Below the pieces are notes generated by a model. The model saw only the letters and a program-made list of their open reading frames with translations, did not search any database and was not told where the DNA came from. The position numbers and the translations under genes were made by a program. From NCBI GenBank assembly GCA_902702965.1, contig CACRXP010001152.1, forward strand, positions 56,215 to 120,214: 64,000 nt of DNA, read 5' to 3'. Of the stretch, positions 33,425 through 45,039 are shown in pieces (within the stretch, counting starts at the first letter, position 1; each line of letters opens with the position of its first letter). The DNA is from Spirometra erinaceieuropaei. Its lineage: Eukaryota > Platyhelminthes > Cestoda > Diphyllobothriidea > Diphyllobothriidae.

Positions 33425-36400
33425 ATGGAGTCCACAAACTCAGCCTCCGTTTGCGTAAACTTCCTCGCATGCCATTCCGCTGGCCTTTGTCGAGGAATAG
33501 TAAATCATTCATGAAATCAGCAACCGTAGCGTATCTATCCAGTACTTCCTAGACAGTGCTCGGATCCGGGCAATTTTTGAGCTCAAAACTTCATTATCGC
33601 CATCAAGCAGCACGCTCGAAGTAAGCCGGATGTTGTTTTTTCCTTGCCTTGCGAAAAACATCTTGGGTGATAATTGCCCTGCCACTGCATGCATAAGTGG
33701 TTTCCACTCTCTAATACAGGATGTCGCTACTCCTTTCTGCTCAAGCCAGCTTGGTTCCGCCTCTGTCAGTCGAGAGTTAATTAGGATTCACGACATCAGC
33801 TATGCGCGAAAGTCAGGTCACCATCTGTCTCACTCCGACTTCGCTATTAGCAGCGATCGTTCTTGACTGGGACGAATTCGCCGTGGATTGAGAGGAATGG
33901 CCGTGGGATGACAGACGGTAGGAAGACAAAGTCTATTTGGTTAAACACATTTCGACTCAGTGGTATTTATTCTTACATTGTTTTCTTCCTCCTTATCCAG
34001 CATAAAGTGTTAAGATTATTTTAGGGAGAAGCCAGCACGATGAGGCATTTTAGACAACTGCAAACGGAAGCGCACTGAACTGAGCCGAGACGCGTGTAAA
34101 AACATCATTTTCAGTTTGGGTCTGTAAGATTTGTTTGCATTTTGAATGTCATATTGCAAGGAGCAATTCTTATTGGTACGCTTTCTAATCTGTAGAAGCT
34201 CCGTAACATGAATTACTAAAAGCATCAAATGGAAGTGTTTTTCTAAGACTGTCAAATGATGATCCTTATTGGTCTATTATTGAACGACAGTTTAATCGTG
34301 TATTTAAAGGGTCTATCTCTTCAGACAGCACTTGAAAGAGTTACTGACAGCGAGAGTTTTCGATCACTCACACAATAGCCGTCTGTTGACTGAAACAAAG
34401 ATTTCGATGAGATAATTCGAGACAGAGTGCTAGCAATGAGGCGCTCAAACTGGCGTGGACCTGTCAACTAGACTGATTGTTCACATCACAGTTGCAGCGT
34501 CTACTTAATTTTATTTTCGAATCACGTTAAAAGTTAGGCCAGATTTGAGCAGTATCTTACTCTCCTGATCCACATGGTTAAAAAACTCTCACAATGGCAC
34601 GAAAATATCCGGAGAGGATAGAGAAGACATCCCGCCGTGTGGACCTGTCGGATGGATAGGCTGTCCATTCGTCTTACTTCTCAAGTCGCTCTGAACGCTA
34701 GGTCAGATCAGAAAAAAATATCTTTCGTTCGAATGTCCGTGCACGTTTTCGGCCAATAAAAGTAAATCGTCAGATAAACTTCTTCCTCTTCGGAAGTCTA
34801 AACTGTATGCATAGTGGTAAGTATTATTTTAAGCCTCTCATTCACCCTATTCGTGAGGAAGGATCGGCCTCTCATGACAGACAGGCTGACTTTAAAAATG
34901 GCTAACTAAGTCTACCTTTTGAAGATAGGCCATTGAGAAGAAGAGTTTTTAAGGTAATTTGACGACAACAACAATGGCACAGTCTGATTTCTAACGTCTG
35001 GCTTTCGCTTTTTGTTGGACAAGTATTCCCGGTACTTTCTGTTAACATGAAACTCGGCTTGTTGAGTCCCGTTCCCTTTATGGAGACCGGCCGTTTTCGT
35101 AAAACCAGTGCTTTATCCTGCGATAGGTTCCCAGACAGAGGCATTGTGTTCGCCATCCTTTGTCCGATTGCGACTTCCATTGTTTTTCTTTACCCACAAA
35201 ATAAACAACTTCGTAAACTCTACCCCTGCAAAAACAAGTTCGAAAAGTTCCCCCAAATGTTTTTTAATTCCCTCTCCTTCTGCCGACGAAAAAAAGTAAC
35301 ATATTCTTGAACGGTGCATTAATGACTGACAGAGAACTTCAGATACTGTGCAGTGTTCAAACGCACAAGTACACATTTCGCGCACTTTTGCCAATGCAAC
35401 ACACACCCACTAGTGTGTATTTATGTCAAATCTGCCCGTGTATGCAGAGTCGTAATTTTATTTTCCATCAATCACCAATTGAAATAGCATTTTATGTTAA
35501 TAATGAACAAAACTGACTACTGATTCATGACCGTCACTATATGGCTTTTTGGATTCATGTCTTTACCCATCATCAGAGCCAGAATCAGTGAGAATTTGGA
35601 AGGTACAATTGATCGAAATAATTTTGGCGACAGTTGCTATGGCAGTAAAAAATGCAAGTTACAGATGAACTGCGATGCAGCCGCCTAAAATTTGCAACAT
35701 ACTGACGGGAATAATAACTGCGTTTTCTGACTTTGCGATTTGGGCTGCTGTGATGGCAATTCTTGGACATGAAAGCGGGCGTGTGAAGGAGGGGTCCGGA
35801 GGATGAGCTCTTCGTCGGAGCGTTTTCTGACAGTTTGTCATGTTTGGGTGAAACTTCCATTTTGCATAACCCGCAGTGTGCAAACAATTATTGTGATTGC
35901 AATGGTTTTGCCAAATAATATTACTTTGCTATTCTAAACTTGCCTACATCAAGCGTGGGTTGCGCTGTAGTAAATGACTTCTGAAAGGGACATCGCGGAA
36001 AATCCAGACAGTCAGGGGAAGTTATGTGAGCAAATTCTTCGGGACACAGGGCACTTAACGAATATGTTTCAGGAATCTCCATTTATTTCTCGTATAATCA
36101 GACTGGGACTTTCACATTTGCTTGAACTACGTACGTCTTCCAAAAGTGCGTCTCGCCGATTTAGTGTCACATTTTTTGCTAAGGCAAAAAATACTTCCAT
36201 GAATTTTTCGCGATGTTTCATAAAATGACTTTTTTTCGCTAAATTGGAAATCTCTGGTTATGTTTTCAAAAGGTTTTGCAACACTTAGAGAAACCTAGAT
36301 GATAAGGGCCGTAAGTAGGTAGTGATTGCGCCGAGATAAAGCTGTGACGGCCCGGCGTGATATCGTCTATGCCAAGAAACCGCTGCTTTATCGTAGCAAC

Positions 36401-36425
36401 AGCTCCAACTGAAGGAAATGATCAA
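33425..36425 (+). repeat. Tandem duplication, copy B
   Basis: This is the partner of copy A. It starts near 'ggagtccacaaactcagcct' and ends near 'caacagctccaactgaagga'. The roughly 860 bases between the copies (32566-33424) have no evident counterpart. No protein family is recognised in either copy, so what was duplicated cannot be named. Confidence 0.85.
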
Positions 36426-38192
36426 ATTTCAATGCAAGCTTGTGAAAATATCAGAATTAAATGAGCCCATCAAGGGAACGTAAGATATAGGATCCTGTGT
36501 CAAATCAAAGATGACAACTTGGGTTCGAATGTCGACGAAAATAATACATCCTCTAACCTAGCAGCGCACGTAAGAGTTTTTAGTCGTTAAAAGGCGTTAT
36601 TATGATTAAGTACTGGAGTAAAGTAGGTGAAATATAAATTGAATTGGAACCCATACGGCTGTAATAGAAAGGAGCGAATGTAGGGTAACAGCGTAAGTTA
36701 ATGAACAGACTGCTTAAATGTACGTCCGTGGACATACAGCTTCTTAACTTATGGCGACTGTGACTTCATTCGTTAAAAAGTGCCTTTATGATAAGGTATG
36801 GGAAACCTGGAAGCATACTGGTTCGCATGTGAATAAAATGCGTTTAATTTGCATAAATGAATGCAGATAACAGTAGCTCACGGTGAATTTGGTTAGATTA
36901 GAATGTAGAAGAACAGGACGCAATCGATGCGGGGTCGTCTGAAGAAGAGTGCGGGGGTTAGATCAACTTTCAATAGGCCTCGCAACCACGTGTGGCTAGA
37001 GGCGTTCTGTTCGAAAGAATTTATCTTTGATTTTTCAAAAGACCTTTTACTTTGTTTCCCATGACCAAAATCAGCAGAGGCCTTTTTTCGCAAGATCATT
37101 GTTAAGATAACTACTTTGGGTAGCAATATGTAGGCGGTTAATCAACGCTTGCATTAGATAGGTACAGGTCGGATGGACGTGACTCTTCTTACGCAAACAT
37201 CCGCAGATATAGTTATATTATTTGGTGAACATTCATTTCGTGGGATTGTTTCAAGTGAATGCGTTGCCTTCATTTCATTCTAAAAACTTATTAAGAATTG
37301 AAAAAACCGCTTCCCCCGTAGTGTTTTTTTAGTTTCATGCCCTATCATTATAAGTACCGTCAAGATGCCTTTTCACTCTTTGGGACGCCGGCTTCGGGCG
37401 GAATAAACTGGGTAGGCTGCTTGATGCATATTGGACTGCGCTGCTCCTAAAATGAAGGCCATGCCAACTCGCATGCCTATGGCTGCGTTTCACCAAAGGA
37501 AGCAACGTTTGATGTCCGCTTGCGTAGCTAGAGCTCCATGAAACAAAAGTATTCTGCCAAAGAGAACAAAGAGGCTTTATTTAGAATACTGTTTTTTAAA
37601 AATATATGTGCAAACTCTGGGCGACGAAAGTACATTCCTTTGTCTTTATGCTCTTTCGGTGAACAGTAGATTCCTTGGCGACAAATTGTTTGGCGCCAAA
37701 TACACTAAACCCACCGTTTTCCCTTCTAAGACAACTGAAATTTCAATTTTACTACTTTTTTGCATCACATCAGTACATTAAACATACAGAATGTCTTACA
37801 AATCAAATAAGGGAAAATTTGTAGAAAATTTTACACAGAAAATACTTTAAAGAAGACCATTTTTATTTCTCAGCTGGGCCCCTCAGCAAGCATTTCCTGA
37901 CTTAAATTTCAGAAATGCTTGACTTTCGTAAAAACAAGCGGGGTCATTGGGTGAAGTGGGCGATGCGTGTAGCCAGGGCTCACTATGACCTTGTTGCTGG
38001 GATAAAATTGCTTTGACTGATTATCTCAAAGCAAACCGAGACACCCATAGCGTTGAGCGCCTCTAACTGAGGAGCCCTGTGGATTGTAGGCTTTCAAATG
38101 GAGGCCCCACTGTCTAACTTTGTGTCAGCGACGCGGTCTCTTCTGACAGCTTGTCCAGGGTTCTAACTTAAGTTCCACTGACCGAACACCTA
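36426..38192. other. No recognised gene or element
   Basis: This is AT-rich unique-looking sequence. A small hairpin at 37888-37922 pairs 'caagcatttc' with 'gaaatgcttg'. No coding is supported. Confidence 0.5.
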
Positions 38193-39173
38193 CAGTGGGT
38201 GGGCTAACTCATGAAATGTCAGCCGAAGTTGCAAACTTTGTTCCCGTTTCGAAAAGATTATTTAAGAAGGGTTGTAAAACTAATTACTGTGCAGCATACT
38301 TCTATAATAATCCCCTTACCTCAGGGTGCTGACATTTGAATGAACTTTTTCCAACTGGATGCAGGAACTACGCCCCGCAAAAAATGACTGCTTAAGTAGC
38401 ATGCCATTTTCTCATTGATTTTCTATACCCTTAAAAATTTAATTATATTTCATGCAAAACATGCATAAAAGTATTCACTCTTTCGGTAGAAGAGTACGTC
38501 TTCTTCCAATGTTATCCTCTAATAAAGTATGAAATTCGGTTTTCAAAAACTCTTCTAATTCCCGAATAATTTTAAACCCGACCTGCAATTACACTAGCAT
38601 CCAGGGTTTCCAAACTACAAACTGTATATTTTCCGTTTACGAGGAGCCATATTTTTCTTCGGTATTAAGAGAGGCCTATATGCGGTTCATAAAATTGAGC
38701 AGTGGATTTGAGCCATATTGTTAACTTTGCAAGCCACATTGGTAAATGCAGAGACATGACGTTTTTTGAATAGCCATTTCATGGTAATAAAAAGCGCACA
38801 ATTAGACTCTTTTTAAAACCGAATACTTCACTTCCTTTGAGGATATAATAAGAAAAAGACACCATCTTCTGCCGAAAAAGCAAAATAATGCAAATTTTTA
38901 TTCATGTTTTCCACAAAATATAATCAAATTTTTAAGGACATCGAAAATCAATGAGAAAATTGCATGATAATTAAGAAGTCATCTTTTGCAGAGTATAGTT
39001 CTTGCATGCAGTCGCAACAAGTTCATTCAAAAGCCGGCACCCTGAGATAAGTGGATTATTATAGAATTCTGCTGCACGATGATTAGTTTTACAACCCTAA
39101 TTAATTAACCTTTTCGCAACGGGTGCAAATTTTGAAATTTAGGCTGCCATTTTATGAGTTAGCCCAACTTCTG
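38193..39173. mobile_element. Palindromic foldback element, second subfamily
   Basis: It starts CAGTGGGTGGGCTAACTCAT and ends 'atgagttagcccaacttctg', with TA on both sides (38191-38192 and 39174-39175). The arms pair through 'cgtttcgaaaagattattta' and 'taattaaccttttcgcaacg'. The centre (about 38555-38800) carries 'gaataattttaaacccgacc' and 'ctgtatattttccgtttacg'. There is no coding. Confidence 0.87.
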
Positions 39174-39175
39174 TA

Positions 39176-39794
39176 CCTTTAAATACACTCACTTGCTCAC
39201 GGACCGCAGTGCGGGCAGTTCTCCACCAACTTCTTCAGCGAGGCACATCAGCCTTCATCTAGGCCCTAGAGGACTAGATACCAGTCTTATCTAGGACTGC
39301 CAGTATGACGGGTTTTTCCGAAAGTGTCTGTCTCGTCAATGCTAACACCGAGGCAAACCTTTGATTCAAGTGATCTATCTGAGTAACATTTTCTCGCGAG
39401 TAGTGTTGAGGAAATAGCGTGTTTTCCGTAAAATAATCACAGACCCTTTATTAAGAATTCGTTTCCTATGCACTGTTTGGAGTCCACACTTATCGGTTGT
39501 ATTTCTGGCTGCCTCGGTTTTCCTATTGTTTGTTCTGCGTTGAGCCACGAATATGAATGACAGTAGTAACTTTCTGACTTCGTTCCTAGGCGTCTTGTCA
39601 GTTCTGGTTCAGTCGGGCTCTCTGTCTTGCATAAGCAGTAATCTTGTTGATAGCAGATCGGTCCTAGTGACCGCTCAAGGCGACTTAGGCATGAATTTTA
39701 GACTGTTGACCGTACAAACATGTTGTATCGAACAAAAACTGCGGTCGAGGGTGACTAGCAGGCGCACCGATGCCATGCATTTGAAGTGATGGAT
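39176..39794. other. Unassigned sequence upstream of PLE remnant
   Basis: The frame at 39553-39789 lies just upstream of the PLE remnant in the same direction. It could be decayed retroelement sequence, but I cannot align it to a PLE domain. Confidence 0.4.
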
Positions 39795-40345
39795 GGACGC
39801 AGGTGAGCAGGTGCCATTATACAGGGCGGATAGCGCGACAACCCCGTCCACGCGTGCTCATGCGCAAAAGGATCATTCGGAGAAGCCACCTACTGTCGCA
39901 ACTTGCCAAGCGCATCCTGGAGGAGGGCCGCGGATTCGACTTCGCTGGTGCGCGGATGTTGGCGGTAAGATGGGACGAAAACTGCTGGGGGTCTGGGACT
40001 CGGATACCAAGTGTTCAGTAACTGGTATGCCCTCTACTCTCCCTATTACCCATCTTTTTCGTCCACGCGAACCCAGTTCCCAGTCAAACTTACGTACGGT
40101 CACTGGGTCGCGATAAGATAGCCAGCGTGAATCCAACCCAGTCTCGAAACCACGCTTCCTCTCTGTCTGCCTCTCCTGTCACCTCATTGTCGCACAGCCG
40201 AGTCGTTCAGACTTTGTTGCGGTTTCACAGTCTGCAGCTGTGCTCCTTTATGAATCCGACAGCTCTGATCAAATTAACTGTCATTGTGGTGGTCTTATTT
40301 TCTTCTCTGCTGATACAAGAACCTGAAACTGCAAACTGGCATTAA
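39795..40345 (+). pseudogene. PLE GIY-YIG C-terminal remnant with frameshift, plus tail
   Basis: Near 39820 one frame reads Y-T-G-R-I-A-R-Q-P-R, followed by L-L-S-Q-L-A-K-R-I-L and E-E-G-R-G-F-D-F-A-G-A-R-M-L-A up to about 39965. A second frame then continues G-R-K-L-L-G-V-W-D-S-D-T. Together these follow the order of the PLE endonuclease end at 13985-14235, so a frameshift near 39960 broke the copy. The N-R-H-I-D-L segment is not preserved. About 250 bases downstream, 'gcagctgtgctcctttatga' then 'atccgacagctctgatc' recalls the PLE tail block. It ends against the AT-repeat. Confidence 0.7.
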
Positions 40346-40494
40346 ATACAACTATTAATATAATATATATTATAATATATATATATATAATATATATTAT
40401 ATATTATAATATTATTATATTATTATATTATTATATAATATAATATTATTATATTATATTATAATATATATTATAATATATATTATATTATATT
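40346..40494. repeat. AT-rich (TA)n-type simple repeat
   Basis: This is almost pure A and T, made of 'atatat', 'attata' and 'tattat' units. It lies immediately left of the inverted PLE end. A second AT tract follows that end. Confidence 0.95.
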
Positions 40495-40531
40495 CCGAAC
40501 GATAGAGAATACGCGCGGCACAGGTAATTGC

Positions 40532-40653
40532 ATAGAAGAAGACGGGACGGCGATCGCTGGGACCAATAGTTTATTTATCCGACGTTTCGAACTCTCACGC
40601 GAGCCCATCGTCAAGGAATGAAAAAACTGTACAGCTCGTCGTGTATTTAGCTC
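40532..40653 (-). repeat. Inverted copy of PLE 3' end (pLTR-like arm)
   Basis: This is a nearly exact 122-base reverse complement of 40747-40868. It includes 'gaactctcacgcgagcccat', the complement of the hammerhead-like block. PLE insertions are known to carry pseudo-LTRs, often with an inverted arrangement. This fits that pattern. Confidence 0.88.
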
Positions 40654-40655
40654 CC

Positions 40656-40748
40656 GCGATTAATCGACATATCGATCTGCCAATCGCCTATCACGCACTG
40701 CGTGAACAAATCAACAGCGCAGCTAGAGGTCACCCCCGGAAGAGGTGA
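40656..40748 (+). pseudogene. PLE protein C-terminus between inverted arms
   Basis: The open stretch reads A-I-N-R-H-I-D-L-P-I-A-Y-H-A-L-R-E-Q-I, then N-S-A-A-R-G-H-P-R-K-R and a TGA at 40746-40748. N-R-H-I-D-L-P..Y.A-L-R is the diagnostic end of PLE proteins. Only 30 codons remain and they start directly at the inverted arm, so this is a severely 5'-truncated insertion. The sequence is better preserved than other PLE copies here except 13985-14235, suggesting a younger event. Confidence 0.85.
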
Positions 40749-40868
40749 GCTAAATACACGACGAGCTGTACAGTTTTTTCATTCCTTGACGATGGGCTCG
40801 CGTGAGAGTTCGAAACGTCGGATAAATAAACCATTGGTCCCAGCGATCGCCTTCCCGTCTTCTTCTAT
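40747..40868 (+). repeat. PLE 3' end with hammerhead-like motif
   Basis: It follows the stop codon. It contains 'gacgatgggctcgcgtgaga' at about 40789-40808, then 'gttcgaaacgtcggataaat'. The CTC-GCGT-GAG hairpin next to CGAAAC resembles stem II and box II of a hammerhead ribozyme, a motif described from PLE pseudo-LTRs. The first box reads CGATGG rather than CTGATGA, so activity is doubtful. Confidence 0.7.
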
Positions 40869-40936
40869 TTTATTATATATATTATATTTATATTATATTA
40901 TTAGTATAAATATTATTAATATTATAATTATATTTG
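40869..40936. repeat. AT-rich simple repeat, right side
   Basis: An A/T-only tract follows the PLE end. With 40346-40494 it suggests insertion into an AT microsatellite. Confidence 0.88.
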
Positions 40937-41164
40937 CCCCTGTACAAATGTGCGTTTATTTAAAGCGCCGTCTAGCTGTACTTTGAGCGTTTCAGACAAT
41001 AAGTGGGCACCTGCTGCCTGACAACAGGCTGCGTTCTTGATTTCGACCACTGATATCTCCAACAAATAAATTCCTGCGTTTAACCTGGGCGTTGATGCCC
41101 GACGCTGTTTCAGTTTTTTGAAATCTATCCTTAAGCCCATGTATAATCAGCCGAAACTTCAAGA

Positions 41165-41340
41165 AAATCTACCGCATACTGGTCCACTGCTAAGCACTGC
41201 CCATTTTCGGAATCCGTCCCAAAGACACGTATGGATTGCAAGCCCTTAATAGTCCATAGAATCTGAAATACGCGTGCGCTAATGTGTCTAGGCGTTAACA
41301 CGTTGGGGTTGGTGCAGGTCTACATATCCACCTGGTGAAT
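41165..41340 (+). repeat. Direct repeat, upstream copy (possible miniature LTR)
   Basis: It shares with 42145-42345 the ordered blocks 'gaaaatctaccg', 'gcactgcccattttcggaat' followed by 'c', 'tccatagaatctgaaatacg' followed by 'cgtgc', and 'ccacctggtga' (a match to 'ccacatgatga'). No clear TG...CA ends were fixed. Confidence 0.62.
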
Positions 41341-42144
41341 GCAATCCGCAAGCAATTGTGTATCGTAGACTGATAAGCCTGCTGCCCGTCACGGTGCTTT
41401 CCGCTTTGCAATACTTTGGCAATTTTGGCCACTCCTAGCCCACAGTAAACTCAGATACCTTTGTAAGCGCACTAAACTATAAACCCAAATTCAGTAGCAA
41501 AATCTGAAACGCAAAAACCGGCCTCCGAAAAACCTCCCACCTTTGTCTCCGGAAAAATCTCCATGATTTCCCGGTGGAAAAAGTAAGTAGGGTAATGAAC
41601 CGCAGGAGCGGAGTTATTCAGGTTTTCTGTCATCATTTGTAATAGCTTTTGTCGGCCATCGACGCGAAGGGAACTGCGCAGTTCAAAAGTTTCTACCCAC
41701 TTCCGCGGGGCAGGTTCTCAGAGTTTGGCAGTAGAACGTCTGTGTCAGTGCAGACTTCAGTCAGCTGATGCCGCTTACTTGCAGACTCCTACCCTCTACT
41801 TGGAACTGCCTTCTCAATCCATCACTGCATTCTACTTGGCCATGTTTCGTGTCCCTTAGCCAATCACGACGTGACATCAGCCCACAGCATTAGCCCATCC
41901 TCTGTCATGACAGAGCAATATCGATTTTTTCGGCATTGTTTAAATTTTGACTGTTTCTTCACACTTACTACACGTCTGAAGACGAGCTGGGGAACCAGAC
42001 TCGAAAATTTACGAAATAAAGTTTGTTCATTTTCTCAAAGGACTCATTCTTCTTCGAAATATAATGTGTATAAATTTGACGTTTGAGCCTCATGGATTTT
42101 AGTGCTGTGAAACCTGTCCTTTAGTTTACGTTGAGTCAAAAGTG

Positions 42145-42345
42145 ATTTCTAGAAAATCGACCGTGCTAGTTCTATTCTGAGCAGTGCCCATTTTCGGAAT
42201 CGACCTCAAAGAAACCTATGTGCTGCAAGCCTTGGTTCGTCCATAGAATCTGAAATACGCGTGCACTAATGAGTCAAAGCAATGACACGTAGGAAACCAC
42301 ATGGGCTAAGTGGAGGTCCACAAATCCACATGATGACTGCACAGA
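42145..42345 (+). repeat. Direct repeat, downstream copy (possible miniature LTR)
   Basis: This is the partner of 41165-41340. The pair bounds about 0.8 kb with no long frame (a 71-codon frame at 41871-42086 has no recognised domain). The overall size of about 1.2 kb would suit a terminal-repeat retrotransposon in miniature, a type reported from tapeworms. That identity is inference. Confidence 0.62.
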
Positions 42346-42454
42346 CTGGTCGCTACCTGTACAACACATACACTGATATTTTCTACCCGACCTTATGCAC
42401 GACAGTTTGACCGTTGATTTAGACAATGTCTACTGTGTGCTACAGAGCAAGGTA

Positions 42455-43445
42455 CAGTGCGTGATCGATCTCATGAAATGTTGGCCTAAATTCCGCAATG
42501 CATTTCCGATTAGGAAGGATTACTTAAATGGGGGTTGTTATACTCTTTATCATGCAGTGTAATCATATAACATTTCGGACTCGCCAAAATGTCAGCTTTT
42601 GAATGCACTTCTTTCTGACCTCTTACAGAAACCACGTTTTGTATAAAATGACTACTTATGCAGCATGCATTTTTCCTATTGATTTTCGATAGACTTGAAA
42701 ATTCAAATGTGTTTTACAGAAAACATGCACAAAATACGCTTTGTTTTGGTCATTAGGAAGGAAATCACATTGTCTTCATATTTTATGCCCCACAAAAGTG
42801 TATACTTAAGTTTTAAAGAGTTTCTCAATTGCCGTATAATTTTCAACCTCATCTGCCATTGCATCAGCGTTTATCAATGTTGGTCTACAAGGTGCATGCT
42901 TTCCGCGTAAAGAAAATTATATATTCCTACATGTTTTTAAGAAGATACCACATAGAGTTCATGAAATTTTGCAATGGATCCGTACTGTCCTGTAAATTTC
43001 GTGAGTAACATTAATAAACGGACATGTGCGGTCTTGCATGCATAGACATCGCACTGTCGTAAAAATATCATAATTAGAAACTTTTTTAAAACCTAAACAT
43101 ACACTGTATTCGGGCATAAAATATGAAGACAATGTGATTTTCTATCAAATGGCTTAACGAAAGAATATTTTGTGCATGTTTTATATAAAATATATTTGAA
43201 TTTATATGACCATCTAAGACCAATGGGAAAAATGCATGCTACGTAAGTAGTCATTTTATACAAAATGTGGTTTCTGTAGGAAATCACAAATATGTGCATT
43301 CAAAAGCCGACATCCTGGCAAGTCCGAAATGTTAGAGGGTTTTATTGCATAATAATCTCCATAACAACCCCACTTAAGTAATCCTTCCTAATCGAAAATG
43401 CATTCCAGAATTTCGTCGAACATTTCATGAGATCGGTAACGCACT
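42455..43445. mobile_element. Palindromic foldback element, first subfamily
   Basis: It starts CAGTGCGTGATCGATCTCAT and ends 'atgagatcggtaacgcactg', with TA on both sides. The arms pair through 'ccgattaggaaggattactt' and 'aagtaatccttcctaatcga'. The centre runs from about 42820 to 43070. The frames 42695-42910 and 43093-43299 are internal to it. Confidence 0.88.
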
Positions 43446-45039
43446 GTACAGCAGTCACGGTGACTTGCGCACGAATAAGTTTGTAAATTTATAGTAAATT
43501 TGATAGTAAATTTGCGCAAAATCTAGCGCACTTCCACTTCCCCACTCCCCACCTGCACCCGGTGTCAAGTCAGAGTCAAGAAGAGCGGGGGCGGGGGAGG
43601 GCGCAGGTAGCTGGCAGGGCCGGACCCGCACCTAGGCGTGCCATCAGGCGCCTGGTCTACAACATACACCTGACCGGGATTTTTCACCACCACCACCACC
43701 ATCACCACCACCACCACCGCCGCCACCACCACCACCACCACCACCACCAAAAACAACAACAACAACAACGCCCCCACAAAAGGGGTTAGGAGGACGAGAA
43801 TGGGGACTGGACAGCCATGCCCACCACCTGTATAGCCAGCAGGAGCGCAAACGCATCTACCGGTAGGAGATCAGGCATCAGGGAACTGCCAACGCATACC
43901 AGACACTCACGCATTTTTCGCTCTTCAGTCTTCGACTCGAGTTTAGTACAACTGAACCCGAAATGACTGTCTCAGTAATTCCAACCTTTGTCAGTGATAA
44001 TTTTCATTAAATTCAATGCCACATTTACAGTTATAAGCCCCTTTGGCAAAGTTTCTCCTATGAAGCCTGTCGTCAAGTGAATGCACTTCTCGGAGTAGAG
44101 ATGAGTACATTGAAACCGTTGGCTGTGAAGATGGTATCGTGTTGCTGGTGACTTCCGCATGTCCAAATACGTCTGACTTTCCACTGAGATAGAATAAAAT
44201 CATATGATCTGATAAACAGATATGGCAGGTCCTGATTTTTCTCAATCTGAAGTTGATCATTATTCGGCTGTTGCCCGCAGATTGATCAGATACGGAGATT
44301 TATGAAAGAATGAGCTACCAAAGACTGGAGCAGCACGCATTCTTAGTAATTCACCTAACAGCACTTAAACTCGAAATAAACCGTTGGACGCCAAATATTT
44401 TTGCAAGGCAGACTGTGGAAATGTCATTGTGAATGCAAAATATGAAAGTACAGTAGTGCTATATCAAAAGATGCATTAGCGGTACACAGCCGTGGAAGGG
44501 CACGATGTCGTGGTGCAAAGAATCCGTTCTGTTTTAATTTTGAAAGTTTCCTTGCGCCTGGAAATTATAAATTTACAATTCGCAAGAAAGCAATCTTTGT
44601 TGCATCATTACCAAAATTCAGCAGAAGATGGATGAATAATGACGGGTGGGGTGGCAGAGGAATCCCCGAGAAGGTATCTAGATAAGAATTTGGTGACATC
44701 GTAGGGGAAGACGATCTTTCACGCAACTGTCCACTCTCCGTTGAGACAGCTGAAGTGACGTGCGGTCGAGAATGATACGCGCGCTAGCGTGCTGGTGGAG
44801 CAAATGCTACGAGCAGGCCATCTATTTGGCGGACTACCCCTTATATCATGATTGACGCATCCATCAGTCTGATCCCTGTGTCAATCTGTCTTTTTCTCCC
44901 AATTGCCATCCGCCCTCGCATAGAAGAGCACTAAATTTAGGCCGTTGCTAAACGTTGCGTTTTTGCGAACCGATAAGTCTTACAGAATTAGAATAAGGCA
45001 ATGATAACTCTTGAGACTCAGCTTAATACAGCCTGTTTC
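43446..45039. other. GC-rich repeat, microsatellite, then unassigned sequence
   Basis: 43500-43670 is GC-rich and resembles 20100-20260 ('gtcaagaagagcggggg'). A trinucleotide microsatellite follows at 43685-43769. From 43870 to 45039 nothing is recognised. Confidence 0.5.
43685..43769 (+). repeat. (CAC)n then (CAA)n microsatellite
   Basis: About 22 CAC-type triplets with a few interruptions (ATC, CGC) are followed by six CAA-type triplets. It reads as poly-His then poly-Gln in one frame and as poly-Gly or poly-Val on the other strand. These frames are by-products of the repeat. Confidence 0.95.

Noticed and set aside
30457..35310. Conserved protein in both tandem copies
   Set aside because: The two frames share a stretch (D-R-G-I-V-F-A-I) but change frame and ends, so nucleotide conservation alone explains it.
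36505..36540. tRNA B-box-like 'gggttcgaatgtcg'
   Set aside because: No A box or cloverleaf upstream at the right distance.
43562..43856. Poly-His / poly-Gly / poly-Val frames
   Set aside because: They are products of the CAC/CAA microsatellite, open in several frames at once.
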